A stretch of 64,000 bases of DNA from Vaginella massiliensis (GTDB lineage Bacteria > Bacteroidota > Bacteroidia > Flavobacteriales > Weeksellaceae): positions 62,967-126,966 of the forward strand of contig NZ_LT593746.1 in the NCBI RefSeq assembly GCF_900089075.1, in the 5' to 3' direction. Both the position numbers and the translations under genes were made by a program. Positions 53,421 to 61,660 of the stretch are shown piece after piece. The stretch's first letter is position 1. Every line of letters begins with the position of its first letter. The notes beneath the pieces were generated by a model, which was not told where the DNA came from, ran no database searches, and was given only the letters and a program-made list of their open reading frames with translations.

Positions 53421-54218
53421 TTAATCCAATTTAGAATATTTAGCCAAAATATTTTCGAATGTTTTTTGTGGTAACAAGTTTTTCAATTTCACCGAGAAAC
53501 GTTGCATTCTCTTACCGATATAATAATGCGGTTTCAAATTTTTACGATGCATCAAGCTTTCGATAATCGGAATTAACTTTTCGGGCGGTGTGCCATGCTT
53601 CACTTCTTCGTCTATATAGGCAACCAAATGCTGGTATCGCTCTTTATGAAAATCAGACACCGTACTTTTCACGCGACTTTCTGCAATATTGGTTTTGATA
53701 TCACCAAAATTGAGGGTTGTAATCTCTATACCAGTATTGCGATTTTCTAAACGCAAGGCTTCGGTAAGCCGATCTATTGCGCTTTTGGATGCCGAATAAT
53801 AACCTCTATAAGGCAGACCCATATTACTTGCAATCGACGAAACATTGAAAATGTATCCGCTTCCCAAGGTTCGCATATGTTGTAAAACCGCCTGAATGGT
53901 GTACAAAGTTCCAAAAATATTGACATTAAAAAGTTTCTCGACATCTTCTTTCGAAGCGTCTTCTACAGCGCCCAACATCCCTATCCCAGCGTTATTAATC
54001 AAAACATCGATGCGTTTGCTTTCTGAAATAATTTGTTCTATCGATCGAAAAACATTTTCTTTATCGGTAACATCGGTCGGAATGTGTTTGAAGGATTCTT
54101 TACCATTTGATGAACGCGAAAGTCCATAAACAAGATGCCCTTTTTGCTGAAAATAATTCGCCAAGGTGAATCCGACTCCAGAAGAAGAGCCGGTGATTAC
54201 CACAACTTTTTGCTTCAT
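53421..54218 (-). CDS. Short-chain dehydrogenase/reductase
   Basis: 265 aa. NAD(P)-binding GSSSGVGFTLA near residues 10-20, NNAGIGMLG near residue 92, and the active-site Ser-Tyr-Lys: VSSIASN then YYSASKSAID near residue 155. The C-terminal part (HRKNLKPHYYIGKRMQRF) resembles classical SDRs acting on lipids or steroids; the substrate is not known. Promoter upstream. Confidence 0.92.
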   Translation of the reverse strand: MKQKVVVITGSSSGVGFTLANYFQQKGHLVYGLSRSSNGKESFKHIPTDVTDKENVFRSIEQIISESKRIDVLINNAGIGMLGAVEDASKEDVEKLFNVNIFGTLYTIQAVLQHMRTLGSGYIFNVSSIASNMGLPYRGYYSASKSAIDRLTEALRLENRNTGIEITTLNFGDIKTNIAESRVKSTVSDFHKERYQHLVAYIDEEVKHGTPPEKLIPIIESLMHRKNLKPHYYIGKRMQRFSVKLKNLLPQKTFENILAKYSKLD

Positions 54219-54242
54219 AGCTTCGGTGTATTGCTTAGGCTA

Positions 54243-54250
54243 CAAAGCTA
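54243..54250 (-). promoter_or_regulatory. Candidate -7 promoter element for the SDR-GNAT pair
   Basis: Minus strand TAGCTTTG (TAnnTTTG), 24 bases before the SDR ATG. Confidence 0.5.
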
Positions 54251-54349
54251 CTGAAATCGTGAAAAGATAAAAAACTGTTGTCTATCGTTTTTTTATTTAA
54301 TTGAACATTAAAGCATTATAAAAAATATGTCATTTTTTTTATAAATTGA

Positions 54350-54380
54350 TTTGTATAGTTCAAAATCAGTCCTATATTTG
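54350..54380 (+). promoter_or_regulatory. Bacteroidetes-type promoter of the tRNA-Val cluster
   Basis: TTTG at 54350-54353, exactly 19 bases, TATATTTG at 54373-54380: full match to the consensus. The first tRNA starts 17 bases after the -7 box. Confidence 0.8.
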
Positions 54381-54396
54381 CAATCCGAATACGAAA

Positions 54397-54471
54397 GGTC
54401 TCTTAGCTCAGCTGGTTCAGAGCACCTGCCTTACAAGCAGGGGGTCACTGGTTCGAATCCAGTAGGGACCA
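54397..54471 (+). tRNA. tRNA-Val (anticodon UAC), copy 1
   Basis: 75 bases folding into a cloverleaf: acceptor GGTCTCT with AGGGACC, TAGCTCAGCTGGTTCAGAGC D arm, anticodon stem CCTGC/GCAGG with loop CTTACAA (anticodon TAC at 54432-54434), and the T arm with GTTCGAATCC. CCA is not encoded. Differs from copies 2 and 3 at acceptor pair 3:70 (T-A instead of G-C). Confidence 0.97.
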
Positions 54472-54507
54472 CAAGAAAACGTTCTTATCTTTGTTTTAAT
54501 TTTTAGA

Positions 54508-54582
54508 GGGCTCTTAGCTCAGCTGGTTCAGAGCACCTGCCTTACAAGCAGGGGGTCACTGGTTCGAATCCAGTAGGGCCCA
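54508..54582 (+). tRNA. tRNA-Val (anticodon UAC), copy 2
   Basis: Same body as copy 1, with acceptor GGGCTCT/AGGGCCC. Anticodon TAC at 54543-54545. 36 bases after copy 1; CCA not encoded. Confidence 0.97.
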
Positions 54583-54618
54583 CAAAGTAGTTTTACTTTA
54601 TCTTTCTAAAAATTTATT

Positions 54619-54693
54619 GGGCTCTTAGCTCAGCTGGTTCAGAGCACCTGCCTTACAAGCAGGGGGTCACTGGTTCGAATCCAGTAGGGCCCA
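54619..54693 (+). tRNA. tRNA-Val (anticodon UAC), copy 3
   Basis: Identical in sequence to copy 2 across all 75 bases as read. Anticodon TAC at 54654-54656. 36 bases after copy 2; a terminator follows. Confidence 0.97.
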
Positions 54694-54696
54694 CAG

Positions 54697-54738
54697 AAAA
54701 AACCTCAATATCTTGTGATGTTGAGGTTTTGTTTTTTT
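54697..54738 (+). terminator. Terminator of the tRNA-Val cluster
   Basis: AACCTCAA / TTGAGGTT stem extended by ATC/GAT across one mismatch, then T-rich GTTTTTTT. Confidence 0.85.
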
Positions 54739-54752
54739 ATACAATTCAATCC

Positions 54753-54782
54753 TAAAAAAAGACTCAATTGCTTGAGTCTTTT
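54753..54782 (-). terminator. Terminator after lspA
   Basis: AAAAGACTCAA / TTGAGTCTTTT stem; on the minus strand it ends in seven T, just past the lspA stop. Confidence 0.85.
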
Positions 54783-54788
54783 GATTGT

Positions 54789-55433
54789 TTAGAGGTGAAT
54801 ATGTTCACCTGTTTTGGTAATGAATGCTTTTTTTCTAAATAAAAACAACAAGATTCCGCCAACCGTAATTGCCGAATCGGCGATGTTGAACACAGGTTGA
54901 AAAAATTTATAATGCGTACCACCGACAAAGGGCACCCAAGTTGGCCAATCGAACTCTACAAGCGGAAAGTACAACATATCGACTACGCAGCCTTGCATAA
55001 AACTGGCATAACCACTAAAGTCGGCTGTTGCCAAACCATGATACCCCATCCATGCCTTCATTTCTTCGTTGTAGGTTGTTCCTTGGTCGAAAATGATACC
55101 GTAAAACAAACAATCGATCACATTACCTAAGGCTCCTGCCAAAATCAAAGCAAGAGGAATGGCGAAATAATTGTTTGCTTTTCTAAACATCCATTTGGTT
55201 ACAAACCAAATGATTAAACCAATAAGCACAACGCGTAGAATGGTCAACAGATACTTACCGAATTGTCCGCCAAACTCAAAGCCATATGCCATTCCTGGAT
55301 TTTCGACAAAGGCCAAATGAAACCAATCGAACACCTTGACGCTTTCGTACAGTTCGAAATTGGTTTTGATATAGAACTTCGACAATTGATCGATTATCAA
55401 AACCAATAGCGTGATACTCCAAACTTTTTTCAA
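54789..55433 (-). CDS. lspA: Lipoprotein signal peptidase II
   Basis: Cleaves signal peptides of lipidated prolipoproteins in the inner membrane. 214 aa, longer than E. coli LspA (164) because of loops, as usual in Bacteroidetes. Four membrane segments; motif FVENPGMAYGF near residue 48, the catalytic Asp in GNVIDCLFYG near residue 110, and the second Asp in FNIADSAITVG near residue 184. Start TTG at 55433: an in-frame stop (the previous gene's stop) lies three codons upstream. Last gene of ileS-dksA-like-lspA. Confidence 0.92.
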   Translation of the reverse strand: MKKVWSITLLVLIIDQLSKFYIKTNFELYESVKVFDWFHLAFVENPGMAYGFEFGGQFGKYLLTILRVVLIGLIIWFVTKWMFRKANNYFAIPLALILAGALGNVIDCLFYGIIFDQGTTYNEEMKAWMGYHGLATADFSGYASFMQGCVVDMLYFPLVEFDWPTWVPFVGGTHYKFFQPVFNIADSAITVGGILLFLFRKKAFITKTGEHIHL

Positions 55434-55442
55434 AACAGTATA

Positions 55443-55832
55443 TTATCGTTGCATATTTTTAGCTTCTATACTCAGGGTCGCGTGTGGAACTAACTTCAAC
55501 CGTTCTGGATTGATTAATTTTCCTGTTACACGACAAATGCCGTATGTTTTATTTTCGATTCGAACCAAAGCATTTTTCAAGTCGCGAATGAATTTTTCTT
55601 GTCGCGCGGCAAGTTGTGCATTTTGTTCTTTGCTCATGGTTTCCGAGCCTTCTTCGAATGCTTTGAAAGTTGGCGATGTATCATCTGTCCCGTTCGATTT
55701 ATCGTTCATGAAAGATTCTTGTATCAGGAATAAATCTTTCTCTGCTTGTTCTAGTTTTTCTTCGATAATCGACCTGAATTCTGCTAATTCCTTATCAGAA
55801 AACCTTACTTTTTCTTCTGTATTATTCATCAT
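55443..55832 (-). CDS. TraR/DksA family protein without Cys zinc site
   Basis: 129 aa (start at ATG 55832 or the next ATG). DksA-like coiled-coil with acidic EEGSETMSKEQNAQLAARQEKFIRDLKNALVR, then YGICRVTGKLINPERLKLVPHATLSIEAK where DksA has a four-Cys zinc finger; only one Cys is left. Such variants are regular in Bacteroidetes between ileS and lspA. It might act on RNA polymerase, but that is inference. Confidence 0.88.
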   Translation of the reverse strand: MMNNTEEKVRFSDKELAEFRSIIEEKLEQAEKDLFLIQESFMNDKSNGTDDTSPTFKAFEEGSETMSKEQNAQLAARQEKFIRDLKNALVRIENKTYGICRVTGKLINPERLKLVPHATLSIEAKNMQR

Positions 55833-55836
55833 AAGT

Positions 55837-58800
55837 TTATAGTTTATTAAGCGTTAAATTAAATTGTTCATCATTAATATCAACCGATGTTCCTTCGAGG
55901 ATTGAGCTTGTGAAAATCAAACTCTCTGCCAAAGTTTCGGCACAGATGTAATCTCGATTAGATTCTACTGCTTTTTGGATGATTGGGTTGTTTTCGAGCT
56001 TTATTTCGATCTTATCTGTTACATCTAGACCAGAATCTTTTCGAATATTTTGAATTCTATTAACCAATTCTCTTGCGATGCCTTCGTTTATCAATTCCTC
56101 TGTAAGCGTGAGATCCAACGCTACGGTAAGATTACCATTGGAGGTAACCGTCCAACCTGGAATATCTTTGGTCGAAATTTCGAAATCTTCTACCTCTAAG
56201 GTATAGGTTTTCCCTTCTATATTCAAATCTATTTTTCCTTCGGATTCTAGTTGCAAAATCTCCTCGTTCGACATTTGAGCTGTTGCATTGGCAATTGCTT
56301 TCATTTCTTTTCCAAATTTTGGACCTAAGGTTTTGAAATTCGGTTTAATGGATTTCACTAAAATGTCGGAAGCCTCTTGATTGGTCAACAGTTGAATTTC
56401 TTTGACGTTGACTTCTTGTTTCAACAGCGAAGATACTGCCTCTAGATTTTGTTTCATCTCCTCGTTCAACACTGGGATGATTACTTTTTGCAAAGGTTGA
56501 CGTACCCGCATATCACTCAACTTACGCAAAGACAAAATCATGCTGGTTGCTTGCTGAGCCAAGTGCGTTTGTGCTTGTAATTTCTCGTTGATTAGCTTTT
56601 CGTCTTCTGCTGGTATCAAAGCCAAATGCACCGATTCTGCAGGATTTTTGCCTGTTACGGCATTCAAATCTTTGTATAAACGATCCATAAAGAACGGAGC
56701 TACTGGCGAAGCCAAAATCGCAACGGTTTCCAACACGGTGTAGAGTGTTTGGTAAGCTGCAATTTTATCGGTAGAATAGTCTCCTTTCCAGAATCTTCTT
56801 CGCGAAAGGCGTACATACCAATTGGATAGGTTGTCGATTACAAACTCTTGTATTGCACGAGTTGCTTTGGTTGGCTCGTATTCTGAATAGAATTTATCGA
56901 CATTTTTTACCAAGGTATTCAACTCTGATAAAATCCATTGATCCAACTCGGCACGTTGTTCTACTGGAATTTCTTCTTCGACATAAGTAAAGCTGTCTAC
57001 ATTTGCGTACAGTGCAAAGAACGAATAAGTATTGTACAAAGTTCCGAAGAATTTGCGGCGTACCTCATCAACTCCTTCCAAATCGAATTTAAGATTTTCC
57101 CAAGGTTGTGCGTTCGATATCATGTACCAACGGGTTGCGTCGGGACCGTAGTTTGCCAATGTCTCGAACGGATCTACTGCATTTCCTAAACGTTTCGACA
57201 TTTTTTGTCCATTCTTATCCAATACCAATCCATTAGACACTACATTTTTGTATGCGATAGAATCGAATACCAGTGTTGCAATGGCATGCAGGGTATAGAA
57301 CCAACCGCGCGTTTGATCCACTCCTTCGGCAATGAAATCGGCCGGATACATGGTTCCATTATCGATTTCTTCTTTGTTTTCGAACGGATAATGCACTTGT
57401 GCATAAGGCATAGCACCCGAATCGAACCAAACGTCGATGAGATCAGCTTCGCGTTTCATTGGTTTGCCCGAAGCCGAAACTAAAACGATGTCATCTACTA
57501 TATTTTTATGCAAATCAATCAGCTCGTAATTCTCATCACTCATGTTGCCTACCTTGAAACCTTCGAACGGATTTTTGGTCATGAATCCTGCCTCGATTGA
57601 TTTTGCTATTTCATTCATCAATTCTTCTACCGATCCTATGATGATTTCTTCTTCTCCTTCTTCTGTACGCCAAATTGGCAAAGGAATTCCCCAGTAACGT
57701 GAACGCGAAAGATTCCAATCATTTGCATTTTCTAACCAGTTACCAAATCGGCCTTCGCCTGTTGCTTTTGGTTTCCAATTGATTTCTTTGTTCAATTCTA
57801 CCATACGGTCTTTGACGTCGGTAACTTTGATAAACCAAGAATCCAACGGATAGTACAAAATAGGCTTATCTGTACGCCAACAGTGTGGATAACTGTGCTT
57901 GTATTTCTCTACTTTGAAAGCTCTGTTTTGCTCTTTGAGTAGGATGGCGATTTCTACATCTACCGAACGTTCTGGCGTTTCGCCCTCATCGTAATATTCA
58001 TTTTTTACATATTTCCCACCAAAACCATTTGGCAAACTGGCTACAAATCGACCTTGTAAATCTACCAAAGGTACAGGATTTCCATGCTGATCTAACACTA
58101 ACATCGGCGGTACGCCTGCATCTTTGGCAACCTTGGCATCGTCTGCACCAAAGGTTGGCGCAGTATGCACGATTCCAGTACCGTCTTCTGTGGTAACAAA
58201 ATCTCCTAGAATGACCTGAAAAGCATTTTCTGCATTCTCGTAAGGCAATGCCCACGGCAACAACTGCTCGTATCGTGTACCCACCAATTCGCTTCCTTTG
58301 AATCCTTTCGAGATTTTGAAAGGAATACTTTTGTTTCCGCCTTCGTAATGCTGCAAATCTTCATCAGATTCGATTTCGAAATACGGTTTTGTGAATTGTT
58401 TAGCCACAAGATTTTTAGCTAAAATCACTTTTATTGGCTCGAAGGTGTATTGGTTATAAGTTTCGATCAACACATAGTCGATATTTGGTCCCACGGTGAG
58501 CGCTGTATTCGAAGGCAACGTCCAAGGTGTGGTTGTCCAAGCCAAAATGTACACATCACCAGCGAGATCTTGTAACAGTTTCGAACTTTCTTTTTTCGCT
58601 CTGAATTGTGCCACAATGGTGGTGTCGGATACATCGCGGTATGTGCCAGGCTGATTCAACTCATGAGAAGAAAGCCCGGTACCAGCCTTTGGCGAATACG
58701 GCTGTATCGTATAGCCTTTATACAACAAGCCTTTGTCATAAATTTGTTTCAACAGCCACCAAACCGACTCCATATATTTGGGCTTGTAGGTAATGTACGG

Positions 58801-59244
58801 ATTTTCCATATCAACCCAATAGCCCATCTTTTCGGTAAGTTCGTTCCATTTGTCGGTATAACGCATCACGGTACGTTTACAAGCTTCGTTGTATTCTTGT
58901 ACCGAAATTTTGGTTCCGATATCTTCTTTGGTGATTCCCAATTCTTTTTCGGTTCCCAATTCGACAGGCAAGCCGTGCGTGTCCCAACCTGCTTTTCGAA
59001 AAACTTGCTTTCCTTTTAAAGTTTGATAACGGCAAAAAATATCCTTAATCGAACGAGCTAAAACATGATGAATTCCGGGCATTCCGTTTGCCGATGGTGG
59101 TCCTTCGTAAAATACATAAGAATTCTTTCCATCGCGAGAACTGATACTTTTTTCGAAAACGTTTTGTTCTTTCCATTCATTCAACGTTTCATCTGCTATC
59201 CGAACTAAGTCTAAATGCTTATACTCTTTAAAATTCTTTGCCAT
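55837..59244 (-). CDS. ileS: Isoleucyl-tRNA synthetase
   Basis: Charges tRNA-Ile. 1135 aa, the long class I form. HIGH-like motif GMPGIHHVLARS near residue 53, KMSKRLGN near residue 674 in the Rossmann half, and the editing domain between. C-terminal zinc Cys pairs typical of eubacterial type are not obvious, consistent with the eukaryote-like IleS type in Bacteroidetes, associated with mupirocin tolerance in that class; that is family knowledge, not tested here. Promoter candidate about 34 bases upstream. Confidence 0.95.
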   Translation of the reverse strand: MAKNFKEYKHLDLVRIADETLNEWKEQNVFEKSISSRDGKNSYVFYEGPPSANGMPGIHHVLARSIKDIFCRYQTLKGKQVFRKAGWDTHGLPVELGTEKELGITKEDIGTKISVQEYNEACKRTVMRYTDKWNELTEKMGYWVDMENPYITYKPKYMESVWWLLKQIYDKGLLYKGYTIQPYSPKAGTGLSSHELNQPGTYRDVSDTTIVAQFRAKKESSKLLQDLAGDVYILAWTTTPWTLPSNTALTVGPNIDYVLIETYNQYTFEPIKVILAKNLVAKQFTKPYFEIESDEDLQHYEGGNKSIPFKISKGFKGSELVGTRYEQLLPWALPYENAENAFQVILGDFVTTEDGTGIVHTAPTFGADDAKVAKDAGVPPMLVLDQHGNPVPLVDLQGRFVASLPNGFGGKYVKNEYYDEGETPERSVDVEIAILLKEQNRAFKVEKYKHSYPHCWRTDKPILYYPLDSWFIKVTDVKDRMVELNKEINWKPKATGEGRFGNWLENANDWNLSRSRYWGIPLPIWRTEEGEEEIIIGSVEELMNEIAKSIEAGFMTKNPFEGFKVGNMSDENYELIDLHKNIVDDIVLVSASGKPMKREADLIDVWFDSGAMPYAQVHYPFENKEEIDNGTMYPADFIAEGVDQTRGWFYTLHAIATLVFDSIAYKNVVSNGLVLDKNGQKMSKRLGNAVDPFETLANYGPDATRWYMISNAQPWENLKFDLEGVDEVRRKFFGTLYNTYSFFALYANVDSFTYVEEEIPVEQRAELDQWILSELNTLVKNVDKFYSEYEPTKATRAIQEFVIDNLSNWYVRLSRRRFWKGDYSTDKIAAYQTLYTVLETVAILASPVAPFFMDRLYKDLNAVTGKNPAESVHLALIPAEDEKLINEKLQAQTHLAQQATSMILSLRKLSDMRVRQPLQKVIIPVLNEEMKQNLEAVSSLLKQEVNVKEIQLLTNQEASDILVKSIKPNFKTLGPKFGKEMKAIANATAQMSNEEILQLESEGKIDLNIEGKTYTLEVEDFEISTKDIPGWTVTSNGNLTVALDLTLTEELINEGIARELVNRIQNIRKDSGLDVTDKIEIKLENNPIIQKAVESNRDYICAETLAESLIFTSSILEGTSVDINDEQFNLTLNKL

Positions 59245-59277
59245 TTATTTAAAAAATTTCATTTTTATCAAGGTTTG

Positions 59278-59285
59278 CGAATATA
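59278..59285 (-). promoter_or_regulatory. Weak candidate -7 element for ileS
   Basis: Minus strand TATATTCG, seven of eight to TAnnTTTG, 33 bases before the ATG. Weak -33. Confidence 0.35.
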
Positions 59286-59409
59286 CAGATAATATCGCTT
59301 TTATCCTATACAAAACTGTACAGCTGAGTGTTAATTTACAAAATGTTAATTATTCGTAAAGATCGCAATTAAAAATTATCAAAAAATAAAAAAATTGTAT
59401 TTTGGTTTC

Positions 59410-61029
59410 ATGAAAATATTCACGCAAAAATCTGGTTTATTTATCCTCCAGCTTGTTTTAGTATTCAACTTGGTTGGCTGTAGAAAAAGCGTTGAATACG
59501 AACGCTTGATACCGACCGATGCCCAAATGGTCACCGTAATCAATCCGAAAACGATTGCCTCCAAAGGAAATCTTGCCCAATTGGATCGTTTTCAATTCGT
59601 TCAATTTATCCAAAACAGTTTATTAGAAGGCTCAAAAGAAGAACTGAAAATCTGGCAAGAATACAAATCAGCACCCGCAAAGATTGGGTTGGATCTGAAT
59701 CGTCCGATCTATATTTTTACAAAAGAAATTCAGAAAAAAATATACGTTGGGCTCAGCATGAAGATGAACAACAAGGATGATTTTGAAGAATTTATCGAAA
59801 AAATTTATGAAGCTAAACGCAAAAAAAAGGCAAAGTTTAAAGAAAAAGATGGCTTTACTTTTTTGGAAAATTTCGAAAAACCGCTGATTGGTTGGAATAA
59901 AAATTCGGTTTTCGTCTTGGCATCAGAATATGGAAATCTGCCACAGCATATTGACGCGGCGTATCATCAGATAGTGAAGCAAGATTCTAGCTTGTACGAC
60001 AATCCAAGTTTTGGCGATATGATGAGTAATTCGCAAGATATAAGCGTTTGGTACAATGATTTGTTTCTTGCAAAACTGAATCCACAAGCGGTCAAGAATA
60101 CCCCGAAATCTTCTAACTACAACTACTGGATCACGCATATTTCGTTTGTAAGCGACGGCATCAGTTTTACTCATAAATTTCATCCAAATTCGACATTGAA
60201 AAAAGAACTCGAGAAAAAACCGATTTGGAAAAAAGCAACACAATCTGACCTGTTCGATTTCGTTCCTCAAACATCATATTTCAACCTTTACTTCGATATT
60301 TATGGCGAACGAACATACGATTTACTAAACCAACAACAATTTGTAGATCAATTACTTACGCAAGTCGGAATTGAATTAGACCAATATCCGAACAGTTTCG
60401 AAGGCAATATGATGATGAGCGTTTTCGATTTTCGAAACCAAAGCTTTGGTACACAGCTGGATACCGACGCGAATGGATCAAAAATTTCGAAGCTTAACGA
60501 AATGAGCATCCCGCTTTTTGTATTGGTCGCCAAAATGAAAGACAAGGCTTTTATTGACCAATTCGTGGCTCAAAATTCTTCGAAACTCAGCGTTAAAAAT
60601 ACTTATTGGCAATGGAATACAACAAAACAATTTCCACTGTACCTCAGCCAGCAAGATGATTATTTATTTGTGACCAACAGCGAAAAACAGATGCAAAAAT
60701 TCACTCAAAAAACAACAGAAAATCCGAGTTTCAAACAAAGCATCTATGCCGAAAATGCAAAATATCCTTTGTACTTTTATGCCAACTTGGATCTCGATCA
60801 ATATCCCGTAGACGCGCAGCAATTGCTGCTCAGAATGTTGCCGCAAGGTAGCCATGAAATTTGGCAACCATTGTTCGATCAGTTGCATTATTTAGACCTG
60901 AAACAAACCGATCATTATACCAAAACTGGAAAAATATTTTTCAAAGATAATAAGCGAAATGCGTTAGAAAATCTATTAATTGGCTTGGACAGAAGCTACA
61001 CCAACTTATTTTTACAAAATGCAAATTAA
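59410..61029 (+). CDS. Predicted lipoprotein, DUF4836-like
   Basis: 539 aa from ATG 59410 (a TTG five codons upstream is less likely). Lipoprotein signal: basic start, hydrophobic core, LVGC with lipidated Cys at about residue 23. The mature start (YERLIPTDAQMVTVINPKTI) is reminiscent of the DUF4836 family of Bacteroidetes surface lipoproteins; no catalytic motif. Its last codons overlap the ABC ATPase gene by 11 bases, so it is the first gene of a three-gene operon and probably a periplasmic or surface partner of the transporter. The family call is tentative. Confidence 0.75.
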   Translation: MKIFTQKSGLFILQLVLVFNLVGCRKSVEYERLIPTDAQMVTVINPKTIASKGNLAQLDRFQFVQFIQNSLLEGSKEELKIWQEYKSAPAKIGLDLNRPIYIFTKEIQKKIYVGLSMKMNNKDDFEEFIEKIYEAKRKKKAKFKEKDGFTFLENFEKPLIGWNKNSVFVLASEYGNLPQHIDAAYHQIVKQDSSLYDNPSFGDMMSNSQDISVWYNDLFLAKLNPQAVKNTPKSSNYNYWITHISFVSDGISFTHKFHPNSTLKKELEKKPIWKKATQSDLFDFVPQTSYFNLYFDIYGERTYDLLNQQQFVDQLLTQVGIELDQYPNSFEGNMMMSVFDFRNQSFGTQLDTDANGSKISKLNEMSIPLFVLVAKMKDKAFIDQFVAQNSSKLSVKNTYWQWNTTKQFPLYLSQQDDYLFVTNSEKQMQKFTQKTTENPSFKQSIYAENAKYPLYFYANLDLDQYPVDAQQLLLRMLPQGSHEIWQPLFDQLHYLDLKQTDHYTKTGKIFFKDNKRNALENLLIGLDRSYTNLFLQNAN

Positions 61030-61660
61030 AATTCGTCATCTCATCCCGCATCCGCTCAAAGAATTTGGATTTGAAGAGTCGATGATTTGGGACAAAACCT
61101 ACCGATTCGACCAAGGAAAATACTACCAATTGGTGGCAGCTTCGGGAATTGGCAAGTCGACTTTCATCAATATTTTGTACGGAATAAGGCACGATTACGA
61201 GGGAGAAGTAAGATTTGACCAACAAAATATTCGTGATTTGAAAGAAAAAGATTGGACCAAGATTCGAAATACAAAATTGGGCTATGTTTTCCAAGGATTG
61301 CATTTGTTTGAAGAGCTCAGCTTAATGGAAAACATTCAGTTGAAAAATAAGCTCACCAATTTTGCAAGCGTCGAGCAGATTGAGCATTGGATAGAACGCG
61401 TTGGATTATCGCAACATTTGTACAAAAAAACGCAATTGTTATCGTACGGTCAGCGCCAGCGAATTGCCATTGTACGAGCCTTGTGTCAGCCGTTTGATTT
61501 TTTGTTGCTCGATGAGCCTTTCAGCCATTTGGACAAAGAAAATCAGACGCTGTTATTGGATTTGATAATTGAAGAGGTCGAAAAACAAAAGGCCGGAATT
61601 ATAGTAACTTCGCTGCATACCATAACCGATAAAAGAATAGATCATGTGGTGGAACTCTAA
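61019..61660 (+). CDS. ABC transporter ATP-binding protein
   Basis: 213 aa, single nucleotide-binding domain like LolD/MacB/FtsE. Walker A ASGIGKST near residue 42, Q-loop FQGLHLF, signature LSYGQRQRIA (Tyr instead of Gly), Walker B FLLLDEPFSHLD and H-loop TSLHT. It overlaps the lipoprotein gene (11 bases) and the permease gene (17 bases), indicating tight coupling. Confidence 0.92.
   Translation: MQIKIRHLIPHPLKEFGFEESMIWDKTYRFDQGKYYQLVAASGIGKSTFINILYGIRHDYEGEVRFDQQNIRDLKEKDWTKIRNTKLGYVFQGLHLFEELSLMENIQLKNKLTNFASVEQIEHWIERVGLSQHLYKKTQLLSYGQRQRIAIVRALCQPFDFLLLDEPFSHLDKENQTLLLDLIIEEVEKQKAGIIVTSLHTITDKRIDHVVEL

Noticed and set aside
54397-54693. tRNA cluster as an integration site for a mobile element
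   Set aside because: All three tRNAs are whole, no integrase is nearby, and the flanks are lspA and an SDR with no partial tRNA repeat.
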